Shown piece after piece: positions 23,001-35,053 of a stretch of DNA of 64,000 bases; position 1 is the stretch's first letter, and each line of letters begins with the position of its first letter. This DNA comes from Coriolopsis trogii (lineage: Eukaryota; Basidiomycota; Agaricomycetes; Polyporales; Polyporaceae). The DNA is taken from positions 1,302,001-1,366,000 of the forward strand of contig JAHYIO010000023.1 in assembly GCA_020543525.1 (NCBI GenBank), given 5' to 3'. The notes beneath the pieces were generated by a model. It made no database searches. It saw only the letters and a program-made list of their open reading frames with translations, and was not told where the DNA came from. The position numbers and the translations under genes are program-made.

Positions 23001-25233
23001 GATCTCCATTTCGACGTAACCGTCCATCTCTTCGTCCTCACGCTCCTCCACAGTGACAATATCGCGCCTGGGGTCGTTGTATGCGGCCATCATCTGCCTC
23101 TCCGTTTCCTCCCATTTCTGCACAAGGTGTTGCGGGTCAGACTCCTCAAACATGATGACGAAACTGCTCCTCTTCTTCCGCGCACGGCCTCGGCTCTGCG
23201 CCCACGAGACGATATTGGGCGGGACATCGAAGCGGATGACGCTCCCGCACGCTTGAATGTCAATGCCCTCTTCGGCGACGGAGGTTGAGATGATCAGATT
23301 CTTGTCCCCGATCCTGAAGTCGCGTAGCGTGTCGGACTGGCTCTCCTCCAGCAGCGTTCTCGTGATGTCGAGGAAAGCATGTCGTTTGAAGCTCGAAGAT
23401 GAGCCGAGCAGGCAGCCCACGTTGAACAGTTGCGAGGTCGCGGGCACCCGACGAAGGAGCTCGGCAAGGACGAGGACAGTATCACGTCGAGTAACGAAGA
23501 CGAGGCCACTGTAGTCCTCGTCCATGGAGCGGAAGATGGCGTGCTCGGCCTTGAGAGTGTCGATGAGCGTCCGCACTTTCGGAGTGAGCTCCGCTATGAT
23601 TGCCTCTGTGTCGGACGAGGGTTCTGTAACCTTGACGCGAGACAGGATATCGGACAGGTAATTCTTCTCCTTCTCTTGCCAACCCGTCATGATGCTACTG
23701 TATGCGCTCGCGGCGGACTGAGCGCGGTCAATGACCTGCGCGACATACCAATCCGCAGCCCATGTCCCGAGCTCTATGCAAATTTCTTCTGCCGTGCGCG
23801 CAAAGTCTCGAAGACCCTTGTGAGTGAACGTGTCCTGCTTGTCGATGGCTTTGGAGAGTTGTTGATCGACCCGGCGCCAGTCATCAGTACCAGGCGCTAG
23901 TTTTGCGAGCCGACTACGGAGAGAGATGACTTGTGGGTCGTCTTCGATCTTAAGAGTGGAGATTACGGCTTGAAGAGATTGATAGTTGACAGAGGGTATG
24001 CAGTCCCAATGGTGAATGGGGGAAGGGTATAAGACATGTTTGAATTCTGGGCGAAAAACGTGTCGCGCTAGCTCGTCCCGGTTATGCCTTGATGAGCGGA
24101 TCGTCGCGTCAAGGTTTCTTTCAAGGTCCCTACAGAGGAGTCACATAAGCCGTCAATATCAAGTCATTGGATACACATTCATGGACGGTATTCCTCAGTA
24201 CTTCGCTGGATACCAATTTCATGCGTGGAGGAAGACTAAGAGTTGTCCCTTTGAGGCACGCGTAGATCTCAGGTATACAATGAAGTAACAGAGTTCAATG
24301 GCGTGGGTGGAAGGCCAGATTGCCATCATTGAATGTCTCAAAGGTGCAACTAACCTGAAAGCCATGTTGACGTTGCTGCCATAAGTGGGACTCGCAGTCA
24401 GACCAAGGACCATGGGTTGTACACGAGTGTCGGCAGCATTGACTTGTTTCATGCGAGTCGGGAGGTCGAAGTAGTGATTCTTCATGATCATGTTATATGG
24501 GTGTCTACCGATAGCATGATGTGCTTCGTCAAACACTAGCAAGCCGATGTCACGCCCCATATCAATGTAACCCTATCGACGTCGTTGAGCCTGACCGCAT
24601 CCCATGGGTAGTAATAGGAATTCAGCTCACATGATGTAATGCGTCGAGCAGAACCTGTGGCGTTGTAACCATGATTCTGTATGTGGAGAGAATTCTACGC
24701 CACAACGACGCATCTTTCCATTGATTTGGTTCAGACGATCCAGATACCTGACCGACTGGAACAGGAATGGCATTCTTGATGACCTCGGATTGTTGTTCGA
24801 CGAGCGCCACAGTAGGGGCGATGAACCAGGACACCTAGCCACATCGAGGTCAGGGAGAACGGTAACCTGTGGATGACGACGGACACGCACCTTGTTCGGC
24901 TCGCGCTCAGCTTCATGCTTCAACCTCAGGACGGCTATGTGGGTCTTTCCAGACCCAGTGTCAAGCGCGATGATGATATTACGACGCAGACTCTCTTCGA
25001 GGAGTTCTTGCTGGTATGCACGAGTGCAAATATGCGACTCTTGCTCCATTGACATGGTGTTCTGTGCTGGAAGAGGCGAGCCCGAGGAATCGTCCACGAG
25101 TGAAATATCGGGATGAGAGAGTGTGTGTCTTGTATGGATAGGGACTGTGCAGCCAACCCTCAAAATAGGACAAAGAACAAAAGCGAATGGCGGGGAAGAG
25201 GCACGTACGTCTGTCTGGGACAAAGGGAACCAC
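20055..25233 (-). CDS. DCL: Dicer-like ribonuclease III (RNA silencing)
   Basis: Cuts double-stranded RNA into small RNAs for quelling and antiviral silencing. The start is ATG 25233: a 25-nt first exon (MVPFVPDR) splices to [19 protein letters not shown] shorter start at [10 protein letters not shown] (about 25060) is possible. Helicase domain: Walker A LDTGSGKT (residues about 69-76), DEAHHAIG near 24530, LTASPTYG, and helicase C with [10 protein letters not shown] and QSRGRARKK near 23190. The dimerisation fold lies near 22900-22680. No clear PAZ domain is seen, though [10 protein letters not shown] resembles the segment before RNase III in fungal Dicers. RNase IIIa has [13 protein letters not shown] and [16 protein letters not shown]; RNase IIIb has [16 protein letters not shown] and [13 protein letters not shown], so both acidic catalytic sets look complete. 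A weak dsRNA-binding fold and an acidic tail end at 20055. Length is roughly 1,550 residues. It shares a 442-bp promoter region with the potassium channel. Confidence 0.93.
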
Positions 25234-25675
25234 GCAAGGTGCGGCTCCGCCTTGCGCAGGCCACCAAGTGATCCTATAGGCTGGAAGAACTATAACTATC
25301 TTCGTGCTCGCTCCTGGCTTCTCTCGAAGTTTTCCGACAGGTGGACAACGCGAAGGTGGGCGATTACCGCAGCAGCAGCATCAGATAACCGGTGCATGCA
25401 CGGAAGGAAGGCGCAGCGAGTCGGAGAATGGATTGTAGAGGCACATCATTCGAGGAAGATACGATATGTGGGTGCATTGAGACGCGGACTGAGATCGAGC
25501 CGCCGCCGCCGTCGTGGTCGAGCGGACTGCAGTCTGCAGCCTTTGACGCCGGATAGGTACAGTCCAAAGACGCGTCTAAACGTTTGACCCAGCCCGCTTA
25601 GCTCACTCACTCTTCCGTGTTCTGCACCGCGACGACTTCCCAGCCCTCCTAGCAGCAACACGGCCTTCGTGGCCA
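25234..25675. promoter_or_regulatory. Bidirectional promoter region of Dicer and potassium channel
   Basis: 442 bp separate the two divergent start codons, so control elements for both genes must lie here or in the first exons. No TATA box is obvious. Confidence 0.5.
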
Positions 25676-27643
25676 ATGTCGCAGACAATACCTCTCTCCA
25701 GACTGTCCACTTCGTCGCCATTCTCCGCTTCTCGCGACAGTCCGTTGGACGCGGAATACCAGAACGGACTTGCATACGACAATGTCGACGAAGCGCAGAG
25801 CATCCCCACGGCGCCCTGGCAGAAGGACCTCTATATGCTGCTGGAACAGCCCACCTCTTCACAGGCAGCTTTCCTTGTGCACATATGCACCACCTCTCTA
25901 ATAGCTATCTCTGCTGTGGTCACCGTCTTGGAAACCGTCCCTGCTTTTCATTCGATTTCAGGTGGCGTCTGGTTTGGGCTGGAGACGACTCTTGTCGTTT
26001 TGTTTACTGTGGAATACATTGGGAGATGCGTCGCGCATGCGACGACATGGAGCAGGTTCTTTAAATGGGTTGGCTGTGAGTCCTTGTCTTCCCGACTCCC
26101 CTGGTCTGTGTCTACGCTTGGATGCGAGATTCTATATCCTCAGTCTTTCGGTAGGCATTGTAGCGATATGAAGGCTTCGTCTCTGCAGGTGCACCTTCTC
26201 ATGAGAGATGACCTTCAGACGAATCGCCTGCAATGATCTTTTCGGATCTACGGATTTCGCGCTCTGCGTATCCTGTTTGGCCCACTAGTACTGCACCTTA
26301 TATTCTCAGGAACGGGTGTACATCCCATTTTCTCGACTGCTGACCGTGTTCTCTAGCTTTCTTTGGAATCATTGACTTACTGGGTATATTGCCGTACTAT
26401 ATTGAAATTGCTCTGCAGCAAGACACAGTGAGTCTCAACGTCGCCGTCCCCAAGTGTTCGATGGCTGAATTATCTCCAGTCGACGCTCTTCAGGTTCACC
26501 ATCCTGCGTACTTTTAGGCTATTACGTGTATTCAGGCCATTCCGCTATAATAACACTATACTTCTGCACGTCTCCCTTCGTTGGTCATCAAATAGCCAAC
26601 ACTGACTTTTGCGTCATAGAACCATAGAAGTAATGTATCTGTCATTTCGACGTTCCCAACATGCACTCCTCGCTCTGGCATTCTTTGTAGTCATGGTTCT
26701 CGTCGTATTCAGCACGCTACTGTGAGTGATCCATCGGTATATCCGATGAATTCACTGATGGACTGGAACGCAAGGTATTTCGCCGAGAGGGGTACTTGGG
26801 ATGAAACATTGGGCATCTTCCTCAATTCGGATGGAGACCCTAGTCAGTTTGCAGTACGTCCCAACGTAATCGATTCAGTACTTCAATGCTCACATCAAGA
26901 CTAGTCTATACCCGCAGCTGCGTGGTGAGTGTCTCCTCAAAACGTATATGGGGCAAATGACTGATGATTTCATCCACCGCAGGTTCGTCTTAGTTAGTGA
27001 GTATTTGTGCGCTGTGAATCTGTCCTTCGATCTCAATTGGTCCTCCCCAGCGATCACAACGGTTGGTTACGGAGAGATAACGCCCCGTTCCTTCCTGGGG
27101 CGCTTGATAACTCTGCCTTTGCTGGTCTTCGGTCTCCTGCTCATTGCTTTGCCGACGTTTGTTCTGGGAAGAGAGTTCAGCATTGTATGGGAGTTCATGG
27201 AAGAGGCGCAGGCGAGTAGAATCACTCCCTCTCATGTTCCGTCCGTAACCTGACCCCCAAACTCGATCTATCCCCTCTATCTCCCATAGAAGAGCCGCAG
27301 CGCAGATGAAGACATCAACCCATTCCACGATCCGCTCGCATCCCCGCTCCTCAGCAGTCGGCGGCCCCATAACGTCACAGGTCTATGGCGACATGCCCCC
27401 GAGGAGATCACCCGCCCGCGCCCTGGCAGGGTCGGAAGTCCACCAGGCACCGGCATTCAATACCATGCTGGGCCCAGTGGCCAGAATCCTACCGAACTGG
27501 GCGCGCAGATAGAGGAGCTGCGCACGAAGGTGGAGATGCAGGAAGAGATGCTCCGGCGTATCATGGATGCCGTTGAAGGCCGGGTCGGCACGCAGAAGAG
27601 GGGTATGGGCGTGAGCAGTCAGGAGGGGAGTCGGAGTAGGTAG
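25676..27643 (+). CDS. Voltage-gated potassium channel (Kv type, six TM)
   Basis: A plasma-membrane tetrameric K+ channel subunit. The N-terminus is cytosolic. S1-S2 (AAFLVHICTTSLIAISAVV; GVWFGLETTLVVLFTVEYIGR) are followed by S3 (FFGIIDLLGILPYYIEIAL). S4 is ILRTFRLLRVFRPFRYNN with Arg at every third position. S5 is ALLALAFFVVMVLVVFSTLL. The pore is SIPAAAWFVLVTITTVGYGE and S6 is LPLLVFGLLLIALPTFVLGREF. The C-terminal tail ends in a coiled-coil candidate (IEELRTKVEMQEEMLRRI). The filter reads TVGYGE, where most animal Kv channels have TVGYGD. The coding sequence is in many small exons, and the S4-S5 junction needs a GC-AG intron at 26566-26619. Start ATG 25676, stop TAG 27641-27643. No T1 tetramerisation domain is seen, as expected for fungal channels. 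Confidence 0.9.
26566..26619 (+). other. GC-AG intron in the potassium channel gene
   Basis: The exon ends with the codon fragment for RYNNTILL at 26565 and resumes at 26620 with TIEVMYLSFRRS. Only a donor beginning GCACGT keeps the frame; the nearby GT donor (gtctcc) puts the next exon out of frame. Length 54 nt, acceptor TAG. Confidence 0.75.
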
Positions 27644-28170
27644 CGTGTGTGCAACGTCGTTATTACGCGTCGGGCGTTAGAGGATAATTACGGGGTGTCA
27701 TTGCGCTCTTTGGATATTGGAGGAATTGGGCAAGGGGAATGTAACCTATTTTGCTGATTGTCCAATAACTCTTCAAGCTAAGGCCTCGTTCGGCTTGTGT
27801 GGTAGAATTGATGAACAAGTCCCAGATATCATATTAGCCTTGAATCAGGCATGTACATTGCCATGACTGAAACGCGGATGATGCCTGCGCTCGATGCGAC
27901 GGACTACAACTAGCTCATTGTCTGCGTCACTGCATCTACGTGCTGTAGGCTATGAACGTCGTCGGCCAGTAGGTTGTACGTAAATCAGAGAAGTTCGTAT
28001 ACTAATGCGGACATAAGCGCGTACAAGCGTGGGGTTCACCAAACACAGCCTCGGATCCTGTGGTTACGTTGACCGTGCATGTAACGTCATGTACTCTCAT
28101 ATGACTCCCAAGTTCCGTGAGTCGCGCCAGGCGCAAGAGCATACATATGCCTCTCATATCATCCAGGCGT
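27644..28170. other. Convergent 3' intergenic region
   Basis: Lies between the ends of the potassium channel (plus) and P450 gene 3 (minus). I see nothing coding. Confidence 0.5.
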
Positions 28171-30329
28171 TACGCCGCTTGTATCAAGGCCTCTCCGTGG
28201 GCATTGCGCGGCTTGATTGTACAACGACAGTCTTCTGGATACCTATCCCAGCCCATATCAGCGGGACTTCGGGGGGACCCGATCGCCACCAGTGAGTCAC
28301 ACTTACGAGAGTATGCCGTCCTTCATCTTCGGTACAACGTGCACGACCTCCCCGCGCTCGTCTAGCGGGGGCCCGATCTCAAAGATGTGGAGTACGCGTG
28401 CGATATTAATGAACAGCGACGCCTCGGCAAAGTAGCGGCCAGGACAGATCCTGCGACAGAGAGGACGATATGAACGCCAATCGTGAGTGCGTTAGCGCAT
28501 CGAGGTCTAGTACAATGGAGTGGAAGGCCAAGACATAGGCCCTTACTTACCGTCTGCCAAAGCCGAATGCAGCCGTGCCCGGATCTCTGACGTTCGGGTT
28601 GAGTTTTCCGTCCTTCAAGAATCGCTCCGGGAGGAAGCGCTCGGGTTGTGGGTATGCTTCTGGGTCGTGGAGAATTGCCCTGGGCGCGAAGTGGGAATAC
28701 GTCAAGGAAGGTCCTGGGGAGCTTCCTAAGAATAGCTCAGACATACCACACATTGGGGAAGACCACGGTGCCAGCGGGGATGAAGTATCCCTCGTACTCG
28801 TCGTCCTCGACTACCGAGTGCGGGATGCACAGCGGTACTGCGTTCTGCCACCGTAGACACTCCTTGATGATCGCCTCGATGTACGGTAGCTCGGGGCGGT
28901 CGGCGTGGTCGGGCAGCCTGTTCGGGCCGACGACCGCATGCAGCTGCGCCTGCGCCTTCTCCCGCACCTCGGGGTGGAGGGACATCGCGAGGAAGAAGGT
29001 TTGAAACGTAGAGATAGTCTAGTAGAGAGGGACCCCCGCATCGTGGTGTCAGATAGGCTCATGCTCCAGAAGGTGAAGATACGTACCGTGTCGGCCCCGC
29101 CTACACACACCCCCATTTCGAACACCTTCTCAATACGAGGTTCCAAGAGGAGCGGGCGTGCGTACCTGCATAAGCAATCGCCGCGACGTTCTTGGCGAGC
29201 TGCTCCTCTTCGGGTGCGCGTGTCTCGGCAATGTGGAAACTACCGAGAATCTTGGCCACAATCGAGGGCGGGGTTTCGTCGTGCTTCTGTCCGGTAGGCT
29301 ATGATCAATGCTACATTGACACTAGCCTCGTTCCGGGGGCGCTCACCATGACGGTCTTCGCCTGCACAAACGGTATGTCGACCATGTCATGGGACGCATC
29401 ACGCCATCGTTTCAGCTTCTTCTGAAAACCGGCGCCCGGTACCCATTCAGGGATATGTTGCAGGAACGGAAAATACTCCACGAGGAAAGCGCCAGGGGTG
29501 AGGCCCTCCGCTACTCCTTCCATCGACGCGTCGATAACCTCAAGAATCTTATCACCCTTTTTGACGTTGATGCCATAAACGGCCTTCAATACGCCGGAGG
29601 CAAACGTTCTTTATCAGACATGTCAGTTAGGTTACTGTCGACCGCCCGGAGCAATCGCATGACGTACTGCCGGATGTGCTCTTCGAGCTTATCGGGGCTC
29701 GACAACAAGCTGGCGAGAAAGCCGCTTGATGCGCTCCGCTGGATGTCATAGTAGGTCGAGATGACACCGGGGTGGAAGTGCTGCCAAAAGAGCCGTCGGT
29801 GGCGGCGCCAGGCTTGTCCGTAAGGCATGAACCCGAAGTCGAACTCCCAGCCAATCCTGTTGACGACAATAACGCCATAAGCGATCTGGGGACCGATCGA
29901 CTATCCATGACATACAGATCAAACATGGGTGATTGTGGCCTATCCGAATAGTTGGCGGACCGTTTCTCGAGGAGCTCATATACTGCTTTGGGGCTACCGA
30001 GGATCATCATCGACTGACCAAGCGTCCGAAAGTAAAGGACGTCGCCTTGGCAGGGAAGGGGGTCATGAGTCTCGCTTCGACGGCGACAGGAGATCCGTCA
30101 GTAGGTACGCACCGTATCTTGCACACAAGTCCCGGTATCCCGTCCAAGGGGACACCTTTGGGATGTCGAAGAGGTTGCCTACGACTGGAAGGGGCTTGGG
30201 ACCAGGGGGAAGGGGCCTTCCTTTGCTGCGGGCCCGCCAACTGAGAGTCCGTTGTATGCACCGGACGGCGAAAAGGACGACTAGCCCGAGGAAGGTGATG
30301 TAGAGTGTCGACTGATGGGTAAGAGCCAT
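28171..30329 (-). CDS. Cytochrome P450 monooxygenase 3 (OrdA/CYP64-like)
   Basis: Third member of the same P450 family, 11.6 kb from the tandem pair. Start ATG 30329 gives MALTHQSTLY, a membrane anchor (ITFLGLVVLFAVRCI) and the hinge RPLPPGPKPLPVVGN. Further motifs are the C-helix WRRHRRLFWQHF near 29800, I-helix GGADT near 29095, K-helix ECLRW near 28855 and the PERF region FLPERFLKDGK near 28620. The haem loop is FGFGRRICPG, with the ligand Cys codon at 28444-28446. The intron inside the haem loop is in the same place as in genes 1 and 2. The last exon reads YPEDCRCTIKPRNAHGEAL and stops at 28171. The family is clear, the substrate is not. Some exons differ more from genes 1 and 2 than those two do from each other. 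Confidence 0.9.
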
Positions 30330-33300
30330 GGTGCATAGGTGCCCATTCCGCCGCCGAAGGAGCCCTACTTATCACCCCAGCGAGACGCCAGACTTAGACA
30401 CTCGTACAACGGCTTCGTGCCTCCTAACGAGTGTCGCATAAACATACTAAATGATGACAATCGGTCGAATGTATCCAACATCTGTCAAGAGGTGTGTGGC
30501 TACGGCGCCTGGGCGGACGTCAGGGGAGGGAAGACGGGTAAGCTTAAATGAGGGCTCACTATGTGCTCCCTGTTACGCACATCCCCGTGGCGTACTCCTC
30601 CTGCGTGCCCTTGCGAGTGGCCTAGAACTCGAGTGCAGACCTGCAGACTGGCATATGGTCGGAAACCTTCACTTGATCACCAGTCGCATCCCGGGTGCTC
30701 AACAGCCCGTATTCGCTACACGACGCTCGCGGACAGAGGTAGGATGACCTGCGAAATCGTAGGGAAGTTTGCTATATGGAACTTTGGTTTGACAGCCTGC
30801 GAGACGCACCTGCGGAATGCGGAGAATCCGTCCACAACCTGCGGGACCGGCAGCCGGAAAGGAGTTACAGCCCGACAATCTTTGTCGATAGCCGATGCAG
30901 CGTCTAGTCATGAGAAGTTCAGAGGACTTGATCAGAGCCACTGAAAGTACGACAGACTTGGTGAGCTATCCCTATTGAATGATCATTGGACATGACACGT
31001 TCATGGATGCTCTGAAGACTTGGATAGGAACGTAAGTTGGAGCGCTCGGGAGGAGATGGAGAACGTCACGCAGCGCGTGTGTTGGATCGTGACAGCGCGT
31101 ACCAATTGTCTTCCTACGCTAGTCTGGATGTCGCCCATCAGCCGCGCGTCAGATACCTGGCTAAGGATGTAAGTTCAGGGTCAGAGTCAGCTGCTCGTTT
31201 CTCAGAAGCCCAGCTCACCTCTGGTATGGGGTCCGATTCTCAGCCAACGTGCCGGAAGCGGCAAGGAGGTGATTCCAGATGCAAGAACTCGGTGGTATAC
31301 GCGTGTCGCACAGCATCGTGGGGACTGCGGAGCAACGACGTCTATCCCGCGTGTTGTGAATGATGCGAACAGTGGCGGGCTCTACATCAACATCGACGTC
31401 CGTTAGACTACTTCTGTTGTGCGACGAAGTATGGGCTCACGGCCGAGCCGGGGAGGGACAAGGTGTCGTCGCCTTCAAGCAGGTCCTCAAATTGGATAGG
31501 CACCGGGCGTTCACTGCTGTTGTGGGAAAGGCATGCACTAACTCCTATCAGGATCTGCAGATGGAGGCATGAGCTTTGAGGGCGAGTCGTCATTCGTTCG
31601 GATTTCATATTCAGAGCGCTGCGGGAACACGATATCACACCCTCGTCACTTAACCGTGAACAATTGACACGTGCGGTGTTTCAACGATGCACATATTCCC
31701 TTGTGACCATCTATACAGCATCGGGATCGAACGTCAGTCTTTGCGATACATGCGCGCGGGCTCGTAAGACATGCACTTATCATGCAATACATACCATATT
31801 CTCCATGTCACAGGCAGTTCTCGTCGGAGATGAAGAAGCTGCAGGAAGACGCGCTTGAAGGCCTAGACAGAAACCACGGAGAATCTCGCACACGAAAGCC
31901 TCACCTCATGGTGTCATGAGTCAAGGATGCGAGAAGAAGAACTCCCGGAGGCTTCTACAGGAGCTTCCGCGTAGGCCGACTACGTCGATAACCTTTTGGT
32001 TGAACACGAGCCACGGAAAGCCCTTTTTTACGCATGGGCAATCTCAAGGACATGCTGAGAGGTCATAAGCGTCAGTCATCACTTGCGCGCAAGACGGAGG
32101 AGGAGAGTTTGGAAAGCTGTGCGAACGCACCAAGGCGACTGGCACCATCCTAAGTGGATTCCTCGACATTGGCATAGCGTTCGCCTCCTATATACCAGCA
32201 AGTCGATATTCAAAACTCGGGGTAGTCTCACCGAGACTTTTGTACGTATGACAGTTAAGAATTGTGGGCCACACACAAGTTGAGCGCCCACATGGGGTCG
32301 TCGATATTGGGTGGTGTTTGGTTGTGTTTGCGAAAGCTTCCGTCCCGCACCGTAGCCGGCGTCTGCACGTCGCCTACTGATACTACTGTTGAATTCGGAT
32401 GTCTGCCGTTGACCTATACCTAAACATTCTTCTTGGCCTCTCAGTCTTGCAAGCGTTTTCACTCAGTAAATTGACGCTGTTGACGGTTCAGTATTGCGTT
32501 GAATCACTCATAATGCTTCTAGTACACGTCACGGTCGCGCTGATCCGAGTCGGCAGTGATCACTGCTCGCCTCGATTGTAGCGCTTTTCTTATGCTTCAC
32601 TGCGGCTGCGTATCGCCTCTCTACTCACTTGTGAGTATCGTGATGGTCATTCCGCGATGATTCCTGCATTGCGCCAAGCTGTCACCGGTTTAGCAGTCTG
32701 ACCGTGAGTAGTCATAAGCCATTGTGTGGGATGAGATTGGAATGCACTCTAACCGTTTACTCGCTTGCTAAGTGATGAACGTAACCGTCAGGAAGCAGCG
32801 ATTGCTCGTCTCGTAGCGATAAAGGCGTGGTGGACCGAACATGCATGCTACACTGGCATGGTGTCCTGGGGTTGCTCTGCTTAGCGAGACAACCTTAGTT
32901 CTTTAACAATCGCAAACCCGGCTACTAGTAGGCTGGCCACCCTGCAACATGTCCAGCTCTCGACAATATCCGCGGTGTGGGCGGTCTGAAACATATCGCT
33001 TCTGTTATCTCGTGCCGCTGTAGCATGACATGCTCCAAATCCTGGCAAGGCGGCTCCACATCCATCACGGTCATTGTCAACGGTTTAGATGTACTGACAC
33101 TAAATATAACCTTAGGCACTGCCTTCTTCAGCGTTTACTCGCATATCGAGGTCGCTTCCTTGCGTCGCCCGACCAAATGCGGCGGGAGCATATGCACGAC
33201 GATGTCTTCAACGAGATGCGCACTCGCATCATGCTTTAATTGTACAATGGGCGGCGTGTCACCTTGTGCTTTGATAGTCGTTCCGACTCTGGAGATGGCG

Positions 33301-33499
33301 CAATCACGGCCATTACCTTCAGTGAAGCGTCGCAGCACCATGTGCATGCATGCTCAACGATGAGGTGACACTTCTCATCGGCCCGCCATTCTCTATACTC
33401 ACAGTGTACCCTAGTTTTAGGTATAAAATGACCTCGGTGATGAGCATGTCCGATGTCAGGTTCACTTCTGTCTGAGTACCCGCCCTTCCCAGTCCAGTC
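30330..33499. other. 3.2-kb gene-poor stretch
   Basis: Open frames here are short (at most about 130 codons), on all frames, and none resembles a known protein. The region should hold the promoters of P450 gene 3 (left) and the protease (right). It could be decayed mobile DNA or a noncoding transcript, but I found no terminal repeats or coding remnant to support either. Confidence 0.45.
33422..33428 (+). promoter_or_regulatory. TATA box of the secreted aspartic protease
   Basis: TATAAAA, 72 bp upstream of the ATG at 33500, followed by a pyrimidine-rich leader. Confidence 0.7.
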
Positions 33500-35053
33500 A
33501 TGCTCTTCAAGGCTTCTCTCCTCCCAATTGCCCTCACTCTTGTTGCTTCCGCGAGCCCCGTCGTGCGTGAGCCGGAACCTACTGGCTTGCGGGTCCCTCT
33601 TGAGAAGCGCGGTGCACTCAAGAATGCTGACGGCACCTTCAACCACGAGAAGGCGGTTCGCCAGATTGTCAGGCAGAAGAAGTAAGCGCTTAACTGACAG
33701 TGCTCATTCCTCCCTGCTGACGCATATCTATAGCAAGTACCGAATCTCATCAACATCCAGAAGAACCTCGGCCGTCAGGCGTTCCCCAAGGGCGCGGAGA
33801 TCAAGCCTCTGGCTGCCGTTCCGAAGCAGTTCCAGAAGCGCGCAGGCCTTCCGTTGACCGACCAGGAGGACGACCTCCTTTGGACGGGCAAAATAACCAT
33901 CGGCAGCCCCGCTCAGAGCTTCACCGTTGACTTCGATACCGGCTCGTCCGACCTCTGGGTACCCGCTTCGTCGTGCAACAGCTGCGGGGATCATGCCAAG
34001 TACGACCCCAGTAAGTCGTCCGAGAGCAGCGAGAAGAGTGGCACTTTCGAGATTGGCTACGGAGACGGCTCTACTGCCTCCGGGACTCCATACACCGACA
34101 CTGGTAAGCTGTATTAGGAAAAGTCTGTTCGTTTGGATTGACAACAACTCCATTCAGTCACAGTGGGTGGCGTCAAGGTCACTGGGCAATACCTCGCTGC
34201 TGTCACAAAGGAGTCGTCCGAGTTCGAGAAAGACCCGTCAGACGGACTTCTCGGGCTCGGGTTTGCCTCGATCTCCAACCTGGAACACGTATGTCATCTC
34301 CCACTCACGCCCGTGCATGCCACTCTGCTGACAACGAACTCGCAGGACCCCTTTTTCTTCACTGCAGTAAAGCAGGGCACGGCATCAGAGGGCGTGTTCT
34401 CCTTCAAGCTATCCCAGTCGGGCTCGGAGCTCTTCATCGGCGGTACGAACAAGGACCTCTACTCCGGGGACATCGAGTTCCACGACCTCTCGTCCAAAGT
34501 CGGCTACTGGCAGATCGGCGGCGCCTCGGTGACCGTCGATGGAGAGACGGTCGCGTCGGACTTTGAGACTATCATCGACTCCGGCAGCACGATCATCACT
34601 GCGCCCCCATCCGATGCGGAAACATTCTGGAATGGGGTCGACGGCGCGGAACTGTACGACGAGCAGCAGGGCCTGTACTCGTTCCCATGCGACTCGCCGC
34701 CCGAGGTTGCGTTTAGTTGGGGCGGCAAGTCGTGGTCCATCAGCGCAGACGAGTAAGCTTGTCTATTGTCGGTTGGAATGCTGACTTGCTGACTAACCGA
34801 AACCAAAACAACAGCCTCAACCTGGGCCGGACCGAACAGGGCTCCGAAGCCTGTGTCGGTGCCATCTCTGGTGCCAACCTCGGCTTGGGCGATGGTGTCT
34901 GGCTCCTCGGTGATACGTGAGTTCTCTGCCATGGTATGATCCGTCTCATGTACTCATAAAATATGCACTCGTATATTCTTCAGCCTCATGAAGAACGTCT
35001 ACACGGTGTTCTCTGCCGACGACAATGCAGTGGGCTTTGCTGAGCTCGCTTGA
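33500..35053 (+). CDS. Secreted pepsin-like aspartic protease (A1), propeptide frame broken
   Basis: A polyporopepsin-type extracellular protease. Exon 1 encodes a signal peptide (LLPIALTLVASAS) and propeptide start. The mature part begins near TDQEDDLLWTGKITIGSP. The first catalytic motif is DFDTGSSDLW near 33935, the flap is IGYGDGS, and the second motif is IIDSGSTII near 34575. The C-terminus ends GFAELA at 35053. Introns after TDT, SISNLEH, ISADD and LLGDT splice cleanly. The exception is the first junction: donor GTAAGC and acceptor TATAG give KNKYR, but the next conserved residues (NLINIQKNLGR) are in another frame. This looks like loss of 1 or 4 nt near 33741. A rescue through a weak GTCAGG donor would delete KNKYR. 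The locus may be a recent pseudogene, a sequencing error or an odd splice. Confidence 0.85.

Noticed and set aside
11471..30329. Secondary-metabolite gene cluster built on the P450s
   Set aside because: No polyketide synthase, NRPS, terpene cyclase or dedicated transporter accompanies them; the intervening genes are housekeeping or silencing genes.
30330..33499. Possible decayed transposon in the gene-poor stretch
   Set aside because: I could find no terminal inverted or direct repeats, transposase, reverse transcriptase or integrase motif.
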